A stretch of DNA of 64,000 nt from Pseudomonas anguilliseptica. Its GTDB lineage: Bacteria; Pseudomonadota; Gammaproteobacteria; Pseudomonadales; Pseudomonadaceae. The stretch covers positions 1,302,001-1,366,000 of the forward strand of contig NZ_FNSC01000001.1 in NCBI RefSeq assembly GCF_900105355.1, given 5' to 3'. Every line of letters begins with the position of its first letter. The stretch's first letter is position 1. The translations under genes and the position numbers were made by a program. This document shows, in pieces, positions 1 through 9,178 of the stretch. The notes under the pieces were generated by a model. It saw only the letters and a list, made by a program, of their open reading frames with translations, did no database searches and was not told the origin of the DNA.

Positions 1-723
1 ACACCAGCCTGAAAGACCTGCCCACACTGATTGACCACCTGGGCGAGGTGTTGCCCGGCTACAGCGAGCTGCATCTGGACCGCAGCGCCCTGGAAGGCGA
101 AGACCTGGCGCTGATCCTGCCCGTGGGGCGGCCGCAGTGCATTCAGGTGTTCTACCGGCTGAACGAAGCCAGCGCCACGGCCGAGCTGAGTGTGCTCGAC
201 GAGCACAACGCGCTGTGGCGCCAGCAGATGCCGTTCCGTGATGAACAGAGCCTGCTGACCCCATTGCAACGCTTTCTGCAGTCGGTGCTGTACCGGCGCA
301 ATGCCCTGCTGCCACTGGATAATCTGCCGGCGCATCAGCCGCTGGAGGTGCTGTATTATCAGGTGCTGCCGGACGCGCCCCAGCGCGCTCAGCGCCTGGA
401 GCGCCGGCCACCGCCGCTGTCACCGATCAGCCACCCGTTCTATGACGTGCAGGCCATCGTCGAGCCGGCAGATGGCAAGCGCTCACATGTCACCCTGTAC
501 TGCAATCACCGCGAATTTTCCGAGCTGGAATACGCCGGCGACCTGTTCGCCGCGGTCGCCCAGCACATCCTCGCGCAACGCCGCGATGGCGCGCTACCCC
601 TGCTATATCACCGACCTCGACCTGTCGGGGGTACTCGGCGAAGGGCATATGCAGAGCGTGCATTACCTGCGCTACAAGAGCCGCCTGGAAGCAGCGCTTA
701 ATCAAGCGCTGCAGAAGGCCTGA
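1..723 (+). CDS. cyaA: Class I adenylate cyclase, C-terminal part, with apparent frameshift
   Basis: This is the 3' end of the gene for the cytoplasmic enzyme that makes cyclic AMP from ATP; the 5' part lies before the window. One frame is open from base 3 to about 590 and encodes the class I cyclase C-terminal region. The family-typical ending (RYPCYITDLDLSG, then LRYKSRLEAALNQALQ) is in the next frame from about 592 to 723. One extra or two missing bases near 585–595 would explain this; read as given, the protein would end at 701 with an unrelated tail. Identification rests on the C-terminal motif and on the neighbours rnk and cyaY, as in other Pseudomonas. The frameshift may be a sequencing error or a real lesion in a dispensable C-terminus. 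Confidence 0.8.
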
Positions 724-729
724 CAGCTG

Positions 730-1530
730 TCAGCCACGCATAGGCGCCTGTGGGTTCTGCAACGCATACAGGTAGCAGTCGGCCAGGCTGTGATTGTCGC
801 CCACCGAGGCGTAACTGGCCGTGAAGGTCACCGCCAGCCCCAGGTGTTGGTACAGCCACGTGCCGGTAACGCCCGGCGGCACCTGCGGCACCAGATCACT
901 GTCATTCACCACGCGGAAGGTTGGTACCTGCAGCCCGTTGTAATGTGCAGCGAAATCCGGGGCAGCCAGGCGCGGGCTGGCAAAGCTGTAGTGCTGCAGC
1001 GGCAAGTCCGGCCAGCGTTCACGCAAATCCAGCACGGTCAGGCTGGAGAGTGCACCGCCCAGGCTGTGCGCGCACACCCACAGCGGCCCGTTGGGCTGCT
1101 GAGTATCTACGGCCTGCAAGGCCTGGTCGCGCAGTGACGTATAGAGCTTGAGAAAGCCGTCATGCACATTGCCCAGGCCAGCTTGCCAGGGGTACGCGCG
1201 CTGATCGGCATCCAGATCGTCCAGCCAGTCCTGCACCGTATCGGTGCCACGAAACACCAGATAGACCTCGCCCTGCGGGTCACGCGCGGCAAAGCCAAAG
1301 GGCTCCGATTCGTTAAGAAAGCGCAGCTCGCTGAGCACACTCCAGATTGGTGCGGAAAAGCCCCAGCCGGGCAACGCAGGCGGCTGCCAGGTGAAATCCT
1401 GGGGCCGTCGCGGACGCTGCTGAGCTTGCCACTGGCTGTATTGGTCGTAGGCGAAACCGACCAACTGCGCGCATTGCAGCGCGCGCGAGAGGTCAAACCC
1501 CTGGGGAAAGTACATAGGCAGACTGGACAT
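730..1530 (-). CDS. Class 3 lipase family protein
   Basis: This 266-residue alpha/beta hydrolase resembles lipase class 3 (PF01764). The nucleophile elbow is AHSLGGA with Ser near residue 156. Asp near 210–212 (VVNDSDLVP) and His near 247 (GDNHSLADCY) complete a plausible triad, and the FRGT strand near 93–96 would supply the oxyanion hole. No signal peptide is visible, so it is probably cytoplasmic or leaves by an unrecognised route. The substrate is unknown; triacylglycerol or another ester is inferred from the family. It converges on cyaA with only a few bases between the two stop codons, and lies downstream of rnk on the same strand. Confidence 0.85.
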   Translation of the reverse strand: MSSLPMYFPQGFDLSRALQCAQLVGFAYDQYSQWQAQQRPRRPQDFTWQPPALPGWGFSAPIWSVLSELRFLNESEPFGFAARDPQGEVYLVFRGTDTVQDWLDDLDADQRAYPWQAGLGNVHDGFLKLYTSLRDQALQAVDTQQPNGPLWVCAHSLGGALSSLTVLDLRERWPDLPLQHYSFASPRLAAPDFAAHYNGLQVPTFRVVNDSDLVPQVPPGVTGTWLYQHLGLAVTFTASYASVGDNHSLADCYLYALQNPQAPMRG

Positions 1531-1569
1531 ACGGCCTCCATGCCGAGATTGGCGTAGCTCTACTCTAGA

Positions 1570-1980
1570 CTAGGCACGGCTGTATTCGCCCGCCGCTTCC
1601 GGCTGATATTCCACCGCCAGCAGGGTCAGCTTGAGCACCTTGCCGCCAGGCGCAGCCCAGTCGATATGCTGACCCACGGACAGCCCCAGCAAGGCCGTGC
1701 CCACTGGCGCCAATACCGACACACAGCCATCACCACGGGCATCCTGCGGGTAGACCAGGGTCAGGTGGTAATCCTTGCCGCTGCTTTCCTCACGGCAATG
1801 CACCCGCGAATTCATGGTCACCACACCGGCCGGCACCTCGTCATGGCCGACCACGTCGGCGCGGTCCAGTTCGGCCTGCAACGCGATGGCACTGGTACCA
1901 AAGTCGTCCAGGCTGTCGAGCATATGCTCCAGACGCTGCAGGTCAAGACGGGTGATGGTGAGCGAAGGTGCGCTGGTCAT
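1570..1980 (-). CDS. rnk: Nucleoside diphosphate kinase regulator Rnk
   Basis: This 136-residue protein matches Rnk in length and layout: a short N-terminal coiled-coil region (LDLQRLEHMLDSLDDFG) followed by a GreA/GreB C-terminal-like FKBP fold (from about residue 47; LAPVGTALLGLSVGQHIDW is typical). Rnk binds RNA polymerase and in Pseudomonas was described as affecting nucleoside diphosphate kinase levels and alginate synthesis. It is transcribed away from the frataxin operon and separated from it by a strong hairpin terminator, so it should have its own promoter near 1,985–2,010. Confidence 0.9.
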   Translation of the reverse strand: MTSAPSLTITRLDLQRLEHMLDSLDDFGTSAIALQAELDRADVVGHDEVPAGVVTMNSRVHCREESSGKDYHLTLVYPQDARGDGCVSVLAPVGTALLGLSVGQHIDWAAPGGKVLKLTLLAVEYQPEAAGEYSRA

Positions 1981-2010
1981 GGTGCGGGTATGTCCCCTTT
2001 ACGGATCGTG

Positions 2011-2045
2011 AAAAAAGCAAAACCCCATCACTAAGACGGGGTTTT
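2011..2045 (-). terminator. Intrinsic terminator of the cyaY–DUF1289 unit
   Basis: An 8-bp perfect stem (AAAACCCC/GGGGTTTT, 2019–2026 with 2038–2045) has an 11-base loop. On the minus strand it is followed by TTTTGCTTTTTT. It sits just after the DUF1289 stop codon and before the rnk start. Confidence 0.85.
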
Positions 2046-2098
2046 ACAAGGCTTGGGCTGACCGTACCACAGCTAGTCAAATAAACAAGACCGCCCGG

Positions 2099-2305
2099 TC
2101 AAGGTGCCGCGCGACGCTGTTGCAAGCGCGCTTCGGCAGCCGCGCAGATGCTGCGTTTGCCCGCCATATCGGCTTTGCCCCAGTCGAGAATTTCCTGCAG
2201 CGTGCGGCCGCAGCCCAGGCAGATATCCTGATCATCCAGACAACACTGACGTCGACAGGGCGAGGCGACCTCCTGGCCCGCGCTGTCAGAGCTCTTCGAA
2301 CTCAA
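2099..2305 (-). CDS. DUF1289 family protein
   Basis: This small cysteine-rich protein has the DUF1289 pattern: SPCRRQCCLDDQDICLGCGRT followed by EILDWGKADMAGK. The four or more clustered cysteines suggest metal binding, but the function is unknown. The start is uncertain. A TTG at 2305 gives 68 residues, the usual family length, and overlaps the end of cyaY by 20 bp; upstream in-frame codons would fall deep inside cyaY. Translational coupling to cyaY is likely. Conservation next to frataxin suggests a link to iron or Fe–S metabolism, which is inference only. Confidence 0.75.
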   Translation of the reverse strand: MSSKSSDSAGQEVASPCRRQCCLDDQDICLGCGRTLQEILDWGKADMAGKRSICAAAEARLQQRRAAP

Positions 2306-2618
2306 GATCGGCACCGGATTGTTCCAGGGTGATACGCGCCAGCATTTCGCCCAGCTGCTCGTCGCTGCTGTCGCAGATCCAACGCTCGCTGGCCTGGTCA
2401 TAATCGAAGTGGAAACCACCCGAACGCGCCGCCAGCCATAGCTGACGCAGCGGTTCCTGACGGCTGAAGATCAGCTGGGTGCCGTTTTCAAAACGCACAG
2501 TCAGCACCCCAGCGGAATTTTCCAGATCGAGGTCCAGGTCGCTGTCATCGAAAATATCTTCCACCGCCTGCTGGGTGGCATCGACCAGATCGTGAAAGCG
2601 GGCTTCGGTCAAACTCAT
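2286..2618 (-). CDS. cyaY: Frataxin-like iron donor CyaY
   Basis: This 110-residue protein is the bacterial frataxin homologue that binds iron and tunes Fe–S cluster assembly by IscS/IscU in the cytoplasm. An acidic first helix and strand (DIFDDSDLDLDLE, about residues 19–31) gives the iron-binding ridge. The beta-sheet core includes GVLTVRFENGTQLIFSRQEP and a WLAARSGGFHFDY strand with conserved tryptophan. Full length matches the family. Its last codons overlap the DUF1289 gene, so the two probably form one transcript ending at the hairpin at 2011–2045. Confidence 0.93.
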   Translation of the reverse strand: MSLTEARFHDLVDATQQAVEDIFDDSDLDLDLENSAGVLTVRFENGTQLIFSRQEPLRQLWLAARSGGFHFDYDQASERWICDSSDEQLGEMLARITLEQSGADLEFEEL

Positions 2619-2834
2619 TACGACTTACCTCAAAAAAGTCAGCGACTGCAAAAGTATAGGAACCTGTCGGGCTTGACCGTTCGTGACGAGGGAAAGTCCG
2701 GACCGAGTCAGTTTTGTTGGTCTTTCGAGGCGAATAGCGAGCTATTTAACGAGAAAGAACAGCAAAAATGGCCAAATCCGGCTTCTTCGCAGCAGAACAG
2801 TGTTATGTCCGACAGGCTCCCAGGGCTGCAGTGA

Positions 2835-3875
2835 TTAATGTTCTTTCAAACTACGGCGATAGTCGCCCGGGCTCTGCCCGGTCCAGCGGCGAAACGCGCG
2901 GGCCAGCGAGCCAGGCTCGCTGAAGCCAACCAGGAAGGCAATTTCCGCCAATTCCAGCGCCGGGTCGCGCAGGTAATGCAACACCAGCTGCTGGCGCGTT
3001 TCATCCACCAACTGATTGAAGGATAACCCGGCTTCGCGCAAACGCCGCTGCAGGGTACGCGGACTGAGCGCCAAACGCGCGGCGATTTGCTGCAGGTCGG
3101 CGCCGACTTCCGGCAGCTGACGGGACAACTCCAGGCGCGCGCGATCGAGCACGCTATGGCCCTGCTGGATCTCGCCCAGCAGGCGATCAGCATAGGCATC
3201 GAGCGTCAGGCGCACCTGAGCATCAGCCTGGCCAAGCGGCGTGGCGAGCAGGCGATTGGGGAATACCAGAGCGTTATCGGCCTGATCGAACAGCACCGGA
3301 CAGCGAAAGATCCGCTGATATTCGGACGTATCCGCCGGGGCAGCATGCTGAAAGCGCACCTCGGTCGGTGGAATATCCAGGCCGCTGATCCAGTGGCCGA
3401 AGGTTACCCAGCCGGCCAATGTCTCCTCACTGAGCTGACGCTTCTGCTGCGGCAACAACGGCTGCCAACTGTGCGCCACCTGCGGCTCCAGCCCTGGGCG
3501 CGGTGGCTCATCGGCAAGATCGACCTGGCCCAGATTACCCACCAACGCGGCGTAACGCGCCTGACGATGCAACGCGTCGGCGAGAGTCGCGCAGCTCATG
3601 ATCAGATAACCGAGCACGCCGTAATAACCGGGGCGTACCGCCTCGCCCAGATGCAGGCCCAGCTGCTCATCGCCGGTCAGCCTTACGCCATGGCCGAGCA
3701 GCTCCAGATAGGTGCTGGCGGCGATGCGCTGATCTCGCTGGGCGAGAAGCTGCGGACTGAGCTCCACCCGCTCAAGCAGTTCAGCGCTGTCGACGCCCTG
3801 GCGCGCCAGGTAATCGAGCAAACCTTGCAGATAGGCAACGGAAACCGAGCTACTCACGGGTACGGGGTTGTCCAT
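2835..3875 (-). CDS. AraC family transcriptional regulator (arabinose-binding-like N domain)
   Basis: This 346-residue regulator has an N-terminal ligand-sensing domain of the Arabinose_bd type (PF12625; about residues 15–210) and a C-terminal AraC HTH (about 255–340: DLQQIAARLALSPRTLQRRL, then AEIAFLVGFSEPGSLARAFRRWTG). This OruR/ArgR-like architecture is common in Pseudomonas. The target is unknown. No catabolic operon lies beside it, and it diverges from the lptM–lysA operon across about 147 bp. Confidence 0.85.
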   Translation of the reverse strand: MDNPVPVSSSVSVAYLQGLLDYLARQGVDSAELLERVELSPQLLAQRDQRIAASTYLELLGHGVRLTGDEQLGLHLGEAVRPGYYGVLGYLIMSCATLADALHRQARYAALVGNLGQVDLADEPPRPGLEPQVAHSWQPLLPQQKRQLSEETLAGWVTFGHWISGLDIPPTEVRFQHAAPADTSEYQRIFRCPVLFDQADNALVFPNRLLATPLGQADAQVRLTLDAYADRLLGEIQQGHSVLDRARLELSRQLPEVGADLQQIAARLALSPRTLQRRLREAGLSFNQLVDETRQQLVLHYLRDPALELAEIAFLVGFSEPGSLARAFRRWTGQSPGDYRRSLKEH

Positions 3876-3958
3876 CCAGTCTCCTGATCACTGGCAATGG
3901 GTACGAAGACATCGCCAAAGATACAGGCAAAGCCCCGCCAGACGGGAACCCCGGCGCA

Positions 3959-3987
3959 TAGGCAAGGCGCCAGGGGGCCGGTATACT
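3959..3987 (+). promoter_or_regulatory. Probable sigma-70 promoter of the lptM–lysA–dapF operon
   Basis: A TATACT –10 box (3982–3987) lies 17 bp after TAGGCA (3959–3964; four of six bases match TTGACA). It is 36 bp upstream of the lptM start, in the divergent gap with the AraC gene. Confidence 0.5.
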
Positions 3988-4022
3988 CCGGCGCAATCAT
4001 GCTTTATTACAAGGATTTCACC

Positions 4023-4148
4023 ATGAAGCGGTTGTTTACTGCCTTTGTCGCGATGCTTGCCGTCAGCGCCCTGCTCGCTGGCTGCGGCCAGAAAGGCCCG
4101 CTGTACCTGCCGGAAGAAAGCCAGCCAGCGCCTGCGCAAACCGAATAG
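4023..4148 (+). CDS. lptM: Small outer-membrane lipoprotein LptM (LppL)
   Basis: This 41-residue lipoprotein has a signal peptide ending in the lipobox LLAGC (Cys21), followed by GQKGPLYLPEE, the invariant motif of the LppL/YifL family. In E. coli this protein, renamed LptM, assists oxidative maturation of the LptD/LptE LPS translocon in the outer membrane. It is the first gene of the lysA–dapF operon, with the lysA start 10 bp downstream; this position is conserved in gamma-proteobacteria. Confidence 0.9.
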   Translation: MKRLFTAFVAMLAVSALLAGCGQKGPLYLPEESQPAPAQTE

Positions 4149-4157
4149 GGACAGCTT

Positions 4158-5405
4158 ATGAACGCCTTCAACTACCGCGACGGTGCGCTGTTCGCGGAAG
4201 GCGTGGCGTTGTCCGCCATCGCCCAACGCTTCGGTACGCCGACCTACGTCTACTCGCGTGCGCACATCGAGGCGCAGTACCGCGCCTATGCCGATGCCCT
4301 GCAGGGCATGCCGCATCTGGTGTGTTTTGCCGTTAAAGCCAACTCCAATATCGGTGTACTGAATGTCCTGGCGCGCCTCGGTGCTGGCTTCGACATCGTC
4401 TCCCGTGGCGAGCTGGAACGCGTACTCAGCGCCGGTGGCGAGCCGAGCAAGATCGTCTTCTCCGGCGTCGGCAAAAGCCGTGACGATATGCGCCGCGCCC
4501 TGGAAGTGGGCGTGCACTGCTTTAACGTCGAATCCACCGACGAGCTGGAGCGCCTGCAAATCGTCGCTGCCGAACTGGGCAAGACGGCGGCGATCTCGCT
4601 GCGAGTCAACCCGGACGTCGACGCAGGCACTCACCCGTATATCTCCACGGGCCTGAAAGAAAACAAATTCGGCATCGATATCGAGCAGGCACCAGCTGTT
4701 TACGCCCGCGCCGCGGCCCTGCCGAACCTGCAGGTCGTTGGTGTCGATTGCCATATCGGCTCGCAGCTGACCACATTGCCGCCGTTCCTCGATGCCCTCG
4801 ACCGCCTGCTCGCGCTGATCGATCAACTTGCCGCCGACGGCATCCGCATCAAGCACCTGGATCTGGGTGGCGGTCTCGGCGTGCAGTACCGCGATGAACA
4901 ACCGCCACTGGCCGGCGACTACATAAAGGCCGTGCGTGAGCGCATTGCTGGCCGCGATCTGGCTCTGGTGTTCGAGCCGGGCCGTTCGATCATCGCCAAC
5001 GCCGGCGTGCTGCTGACCCAGGTCGAGTACCTCAAGCACACCGAGCACAAGGACTTCGCCATCGTCGATGCGGCGATGAACGACTTGATCCGTCCGGCCC
5101 TGTACCAGGCCTGGATGGAAGTGGTGGCCGTGCAACCGCGCGATGGCGCAACGCGCAACTACGACATCGTCGGGCCGATCTGCGAGACCGGCGACTTCCT
5201 CGCCAAGGATCGCCAGCTGGCCCTGGCAGAGGGCGATCTGCTGGCCGTGCGCTCGGCCGGTGCCTATGGCTTTGTCATGAGCTCCAACTACAACACCCGC
5301 GGCCGCGCCGCCGAGGTGATGGTAGATGGCGAACAGACTTTCGAAGTGCGTCGCCGTGAGACGCTCAGCGAACTCTTTGCGGGCGAAAGCCGCCTGCCGG
5401 AGTAA
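4158..5405 (+). CDS. lysA: Diaminopimelate decarboxylase
   Basis: This 415-residue PLP enzyme performs the last step of lysine synthesis, meso-diaminopimelate to lysine plus CO2, in the cytoplasm. The fold is an alanine-racemase-like barrel with the PLP lysine near residue 60 ([10 protein letters not shown]), a glycine-rich phosphate loop (LDLGGGLGV), the catalytic cysteine region [12 protein letters not shown], and the C-terminal [14 protein letters not shown] strand that binds substrate and cofactor. Full length. It sits between lptM and dapF, whose product supplies its substrate; the spacing to dapF is only 5 bp. Confidence 0.96.
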   Translation: MNAFNYRDGALFAEGVALSAIAQRFGTPTYVYSRAHIEAQYRAYADALQGMPHLVCFAVKANSNIGVLNVLARLGAGFDIVSRGELERVLSAGGEPSKIVFSGVGKSRDDMRRALEVGVHCFNVESTDELERLQIVAAELGKTAAISLRVNPDVDAGTHPYISTGLKENKFGIDIEQAPAVYARAAALPNLQVVGVDCHIGSQLTTLPPFLDALDRLLALIDQLAADGIRIKHLDLGGGLGVQYRDEQPPLAGDYIKAVRERIAGRDLALVFEPGRSIIANAGVLLTQVEYLKHTEHKDFAIVDAAMNDLIRPALYQAWMEVVAVQPRDGATRNYDIVGPICETGDFLAKDRQLALAEGDLLAVRSAGAYGFVMSSNYNTRGRAAEVMVDGEQTFEVRRRETLSELFAGESRLPE

Positions 5406-5410
5406 GTCTG

Positions 5411-6241
5411 ATGCTATTGCGCTTTACCAAGATGCACGGCCTCGGCAATGACTTTATGGTCCTCGACCTAGTCAGCCAGCATGCGCATATCCAGCCGAAG
5501 AACGCCAAGGCCTGGGGCGATCGCCACACCGGCGTGGGCTTCGATCAGCTGCTGCTGGTCGAGCCGCCCAGCAACCCGGACGTGGATTTCCGCTACCGCA
5601 TCTTCAATGCCGACGGCTCGGAAGTGGAGCAGTGTGGTAACGGCGCGCGCTGCTTTGCCCGCTTTGTGCTGGACAAGCGCCTGACCGTGAAGAAGCAGAT
5701 GCGCGTGGAAACCAAGGGCGGCATCATCGAGCTCGACGTGCGCAACGACGGGCAGATCAGCGTCAACATGGGCGCGCCGCGCCTGGTGCCTGCGGATATC
5801 CCGTTTCAGGCCGAGCAGCAGGCACTGAGTTACAGCGTGGCCGTCGACGGTCAGACCGTTGAGCTGGCTGCCGTGTCCATGGGCAATCCGCATGCCGTGC
5901 TGCGCGTCGACAACGTCGACAATGCACCGGTGCACAGCCTCGGAGCAACACTCGAACACCATTCGCGCTTTCCGCAGCGGGTGAACGTCGGTTTCCTGCA
6001 AGTGCTCGATCGCCAACGCGCCAAGCTGCGCGTCTGGGAACGCGGTGCCGGGGAAACTCAGGCCTGCGGTACCGGCGCCTGCGCAGCGGCAGTGGCGGCA
6101 ATCAGTCAGGGCTGGATGGACTCACCGGTGCAGATCGAACTGCCCGGCGGCAAACTGAGCATCGAGTGGGCAGGCCCCGGCCAGCCCGTTATGATGACCG
6201 GACCCGCAGTACGTGTGTACGAAGGACAGGTTCGCCTATGA
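5411..6241 (+). CDS. dapF: Diaminopimelate epimerase
   Basis: This 276-residue PLP-independent epimerase converts LL-diaminopimelate to the meso form, used for peptidoglycan and for lysine via LysA. Both catalytic cysteines are present: one in QCGNGARC (near residue 75) and one in [11 protein letters not shown] (near 219). The N-terminal [15 protein letters not shown] signature and full length agree. The stop overlaps the next gene by ATGA, indicating coupling. Confidence 0.96.
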   Translation: MLLRFTKMHGLGNDFMVLDLVSQHAHIQPKNAKAWGDRHTGVGFDQLLLVEPPSNPDVDFRYRIFNADGSEVEQCGNGARCFARFVLDKRLTVKKQMRVETKGGIIELDVRNDGQISVNMGAPRLVPADIPFQAEQQALSYSVAVDGQTVELAAVSMGNPHAVLRVDNVDNAPVHSLGATLEHHSRFPQRVNVGFLQVLDRQRAKLRVWERGAGETQACGTGACAAAVAAISQGWMDSPVQIELPGGKLSIEWAGPGQPVMMTGPAVRVYEGQVRL

Positions 6242-6936
6242 CCGACAAGCAGGATTCACCCAAGCCACTGGATTCAGAAACGGTTGCCGCTTATCTGCGC
6301 CTGCATCCGGAATTCTTTATTGACCACGATGAGTTGATCCCCGAGCTGCGTATTCCGCACCAGCGCGGCGATACCGTGTCGCTGGTCGAGCGCCAGGTGA
6401 AACTGCTGCGCGAGCGCAATATCGAGATGCGTCACCGCCTCTCACAACTGATGGACGTGGCCCGCGACAACGACCGCCTGTTCGACAAGACCCGTCGCCT
6501 GGTGCTCGATCTGCTCGATGCCAGCAGCCTGGAAGAAGTGGTCAGCTGCGTCGAAGACAGCCTGCGCCGCGAGTTTCAGGTGCCCTTCGTCAGCCTTATT
6601 CTGTTCAGCGAAGCGCCACTGCCGGTTGGCCGCTCGGTCAGCAGCGCCGAAGCGCACCAAGCCATTGGTGGCCTGCTGGCCGGCGGCAAGACCATCTGCG
6701 GCGTATTGCGCGAGCATGAGCTGAACTTCCTCTTCGGCAGCGAAGATGGTGCTCAAGTCGGTTCGGCGGCGGTGGTCAGCATCAGCCATCAGGGCCTGCA
6801 TGGCGTGCTGGCGATTGGCAGTGCCGATTCGCAGCATTACAAGAGCTCGCTGGGCACGCTGTTCCTCGGTTATATCGCCGAAGTGCTGGCACGCGTTGTA
6901 CCGGGCTTTGCCACACCTTTGCGCTCGGTGCGTTAA
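6238..6936 (+). CDS. DUF484 family protein
   Basis: This 232-residue protein has a short N-terminal region ([18 protein letters not shown]), a coiled-coil segment ([19 protein letters not shown], about 55–75) and a GAF-like domain (about 95–230). DUF484 proteins sit between dapF and xerC throughout Pseudomonas and many gamma-proteobacteria; their role is not established. A GAF-type ligand sensor is suggested by the fold. The ATG at 6238 overlaps the dapF stop (ATGA) and is preferred over upstream starts inside dapF. Confidence 0.88.
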   Translation: MTDKQDSPKPLDSETVAAYLRLHPEFFIDHDELIPELRIPHQRGDTVSLVERQVKLLRERNIEMRHRLSQLMDVARDNDRLFDKTRRLVLDLLDASSLEEVVSCVEDSLRREFQVPFVSLILFSEAPLPVGRSVSSAEAHQAIGGLLAGGKTICGVLREHELNFLFGSEDGAQVGSAAVVSISHQGLHGVLAIGSADSQHYKSSLGTLFLGYIAEVLARVVPGFATPLRSVR

Positions 6937-6977
6937 TCGTTGCAAGCATCGCACCGACTGCACCGCAGGGAGCTTCC

Positions 6978-7874
6978 ATGCAAGACCTCCTGGACGCCTA
7001 CCTCGAACACCTGCGCAGTGAGCGCCAGCTTTCCTCCCATACCCTGATCGGCTACCGCCACGACCTGAGCACGCTGCTGGCACTCTGCAACCAGGAGCAG
7101 ATCGACAGCTGGAACGCGCTCGATACCGTACGCCTGCGTCGCATGGTCGGCCGCTTGCATGTGCAGGGTCAGTCCAGCCGCAGCCTGGCCCGCCTGCTCT
7201 CGGCCACCCGTGGCCTCTATCGTTATCTGATTCGTGAAGGCCACTGCCAGAGCGATCCGGCCAGCGGCCTGACGCCGCCCAAGGGCGAACGTCGCCTGCC
7301 GAAAACCCTGGACGCCGACCGTACCGCACAGCTGCTCGACGGCGCCCTAGAAGACGACTTTATCGCCCGTCGCGATCAGGCCATGCTGGAGCTGTTCTAC
7401 TCCTCAGGCTTGCGCCTGTCCGAACTGGTCAGCCTCAACCTCGATGGCCTCGACCTGCCCGCCGGCCTGGTACGCGTCATCGGTAAAGGCAACAAGACTC
7501 GTGAACTGCCGCTTGGGCGCATGGCACGTGAAGCGATGCAGCAGTGGCTGCCACTGCGTGCGCTAGCGAACCCGAGCGACGGCGCGGTATTTATCAGCCA
7601 GCAGGGCCGACGCATCGGCCCGCGCGCGGTGCAACTGCGCGTGCGCCAGGCCGGCGTGCGTGAGCTGGGGCAGCACCTGCACCCACATATGCTGCGCCAC
7701 AGCTTCGCCAGCCATATGCTCGAATCCTCGCAGGACCTGCGCGCGGTGCAGGAGCTGCTTGGCCACGCCGATATCGCCACCACCCAAGTTTACACCCACC
7801 TGGATTTCCAGCACCTGGCCACGGTCTATGACAAGGCTCATCCACGGGCCAAACGCAAAGGCAGCACAGAATGA
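6978..7874 (+). CDS. xerC: Tyrosine recombinase XerC
   Basis: This 298-residue recombinase acts with XerD at dif to resolve chromosome dimers. The SAM-like core-binding domain occupies about residues 1–85 and the catalytic domain about 105–290. Catalytic residues are visible: Arg146 (SSGLRLSEL), Lys170 (VIGKGNKTR), His237 and Arg240 ([10 protein letters not shown]), His263 (LLGHADI) and the nucleophile Tyr272 (TTQVYTHL). It belongs to the lptM–lysA–dapF–DUF484 operon; the next gene overlaps its stop by 4 bp. Confidence 0.95.
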   Translation: MQDLLDAYLEHLRSERQLSSHTLIGYRHDLSTLLALCNQEQIDSWNALDTVRLRRMVGRLHVQGQSSRSLARLLSATRGLYRYLIREGHCQSDPASGLTPPKGERRLPKTLDADRTAQLLDGALEDDFIARRDQAMLELFYSSGLRLSELVSLNLDGLDLPAGLVRVIGKGNKTRELPLGRMAREAMQQWLPLRALANPSDGAVFISQQGRRIGPRAVQLRVRQAGVRELGQHLHPHMLRHSFASHMLESSQDLRAVQELLGHADIATTQVYTHLDFQHLATVYDKAHPRAKRKGSTE

Positions 7875-8566
7875 GCATTCAGCTGATTACCTTCGACCTC
7901 GACGACACCCTGTGGGATGTTACCCCGGTGATGCAGGACGCCGAAGCCGCGCTGCGCAACTGGCTGGCCATGCATGCGCCGCGCCTGGGTGCGGTGCCGG
8001 TGGAACACCTGTGGTCGATTCGCGCCACCCTGCTTCAGGCCGAGCCAATGCTCAAGCATCGCCTCAGCGAGCTGCGTCGGCGCATTCTTTTCCACGCCCT
8101 GTCAGATGCAGGCTATGCACACGCGGATGCACAAGCGTTGGCCGAGGCCGGCTTTCAGGTGTTTCTCGCCGCGCGCCATCAGGTCGAGCTGTTTGCCGAG
8201 GTGCACCCAACCCTTGAAACCCTGGCCAATCGCTTCCAGCTCGGGGTCATTACCAACGGCAATGCCGATGTGCGCCGCCTGGGCCTGGCCGACTACTTCC
8301 AGTTCGCCCTGTGCGCCGAGGAACTGGGCGTCGGCAAACCCGACCCGAAACCCTTTACCGAAGCGCTGAAACGCGCGGGCATCGCCGCCGAGCACGCGGT
8401 GCATATCGGCGACCACCCCAGCGACGATATTGCCGGGGCGCAGGCTGCAGGGCTACGGGCGATCTGGCTCAACCCCCAGGGCAAAGCCTGGGAGGCGGAC
8501 AACACCCCGGATGGGCAGATCCGCAGCCTGGCCGAGCTGCCAGCACTACTGCATAGCTGGACGTAA
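7871..8566 (+). CDS. HAD-superfamily phosphatase (YigB-like)
   Basis: This 231-residue HAD hydrolase has all four motifs: DLDDT with nucleophile Asp9 and Asp11, the Thr/Ser strand VITNGNADV, the lysine in [10 protein letters not shown], and [11 protein letters not shown] for Mg2+. The helical cap lies between motifs I and II. E. coli YigB at this position after xerC dephosphorylates FMN as well as other small phosphates, so an FMN phosphatase role is plausible but inferred. It is the last gene of the operon; a palindromic element and a strong terminator follow. Confidence 0.85.
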   Translation: MSIQLITFDLDDTLWDVTPVMQDAEAALRNWLAMHAPRLGAVPVEHLWSIRATLLQAEPMLKHRLSELRRRILFHALSDAGYAHADAQALAEAGFQVFLAARHQVELFAEVHPTLETLANRFQLGVITNGNADVRRLGLADYFQFALCAEELGVGKPDPKPFTEALKRAGIAAEHAVHIGDHPSDDIAGAQAAGLRAIWLNPQGKAWEADNTPDGQIRSLAELPALLHSWT

Positions 8567-8589
8567 CCAGCGCTTAACCGCCACGAGTA

Positions 8590-8657
8590 GCGGCCACAAA
8601 AAATCGTCGGGAGCGATTTTTGACGTCGCGCAGCGACGGCCCCGAAGGGGTGGCCGC
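8590..8657. repeat. Palindromic element that can fold as a cloverleaf
   Basis: A perfect 8-bp outer stem (GCGGCCAC at 8590–8597 with GTGGCCGC at 8650–8657) encloses three smaller hairpins: AAAAATCG/CGATTTTT, GTCGC/GCGAC and CCCC/GGGG around GAA. It lies between the last gene of the xerC operon and its terminator. It looks like a REP-type mobile palindrome or a structured RNA end; I do not recognise a named family. Confidence 0.6.
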
Positions 8658-8674
8658 CATGGATGGCAGACCAC

Positions 8675-8710
8675 AAAAAAGCCCGCAGGCTTCGGCCTGC
8701 GGGCTTTTTT
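8675..8710. terminator. Bidirectional intrinsic terminator
   Basis: The arms AAAAAAGCCCGCAGGC and GCCTGCGGGCTTTTTT (8675–8690 and 8695–8710) flank a TTCG loop. The run of T (or A) on both sides makes it work for the xerC operon on the plus strand and, more distantly, for transcription from the sutA side. Confidence 0.92.
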
Positions 8711-8734
8711 ATTCGTACAGTCACCTAGGAGCTG

Positions 8735-8859
8735 TTTACGATCTCGCGAGCTAGAGTCTTGCAAGGCAAAAACCGGTGAGGAAGCGGAGTGTACTGTTGT
8801 ACATGAACATTCCGAGCCGGTTTTTAACGCCGCAGGGCCGACGCGCAGCAGATCGTAAA
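8735..8859. repeat. MITE-like intergenic element with 10-bp terminal inverted repeats
   Basis: A 125-bp stretch begins with TTTACGATCT and ends with its exact inverse AGATCGTAAA. A second inverted pair (CAAAAACCGG and CCGGTTTTT) lies inside. No reading frame is convincing. The structure suggests a miniature inverted-repeat element or a long cruciform located just after sutA. Confidence 0.55.
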
Positions 8860-8866
8860 TGGGCCC

Positions 8867-9178
8867 TTAGATAGGGCGGCTACCGTACTTGCTGTCCGGC
8901 TTTTTGGGCGGATCAGAGACCACATTCGGCTCGACTTCCTGCACTTTACCCCCACGGGAGAGGAACTCTTCCATGGCGCGAGCCAGAGCATCACGCTCTT
9001 TCTGCTTGGCTTCGATGCTCGGCAGTTCTTCTACGTCGACGGCGGCTTTGGCTTTTTTGCCTTTGCTGGCGGGTACGACTTCGTCGTCACCGTCGCCATC
9101 ATCGGCGGCAGCCAGCTCCTCGCCTTCGTCTTCGTCAGCGCCTTCTAATTCGTCGTGTTCCAGATATTCGTCGCTCAT
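8867..9178 (-). CDS. sutA: Transcriptional regulator SutA
   Basis: This 103-residue, very acidic protein has the SutA layout: an N-terminal acidic disordered tail (EHDELEGADEDEGEE, then DDGDGDDE), a short helical region (EAKQKERDALARAMEEFLSRGG, about residues 57–78) and a C-terminal tail ending KPDSKYGSRPI. In P. aeruginosa SutA binds RNA polymerase during slow growth and raises expression of ribosomal and other genes. Recognition is from the characteristic C-terminus and composition. Confidence 0.85.
   Translation of the reverse strand: MSDEYLEHDELEGADEDEGEELAAADDGDGDDEVVPASKGKKAKAAVDVEELPSIEAKQKERDALARAMEEFLSRGGKVQEVEPNVVSDPPKKPDSKYGSRPI

Noticed and set aside
3888..5135. A 415-codon minus-strand frame opposite lysA
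   Set aside because: lysA is unmistakable on the plus strand; the antisense frame shows no known domain.
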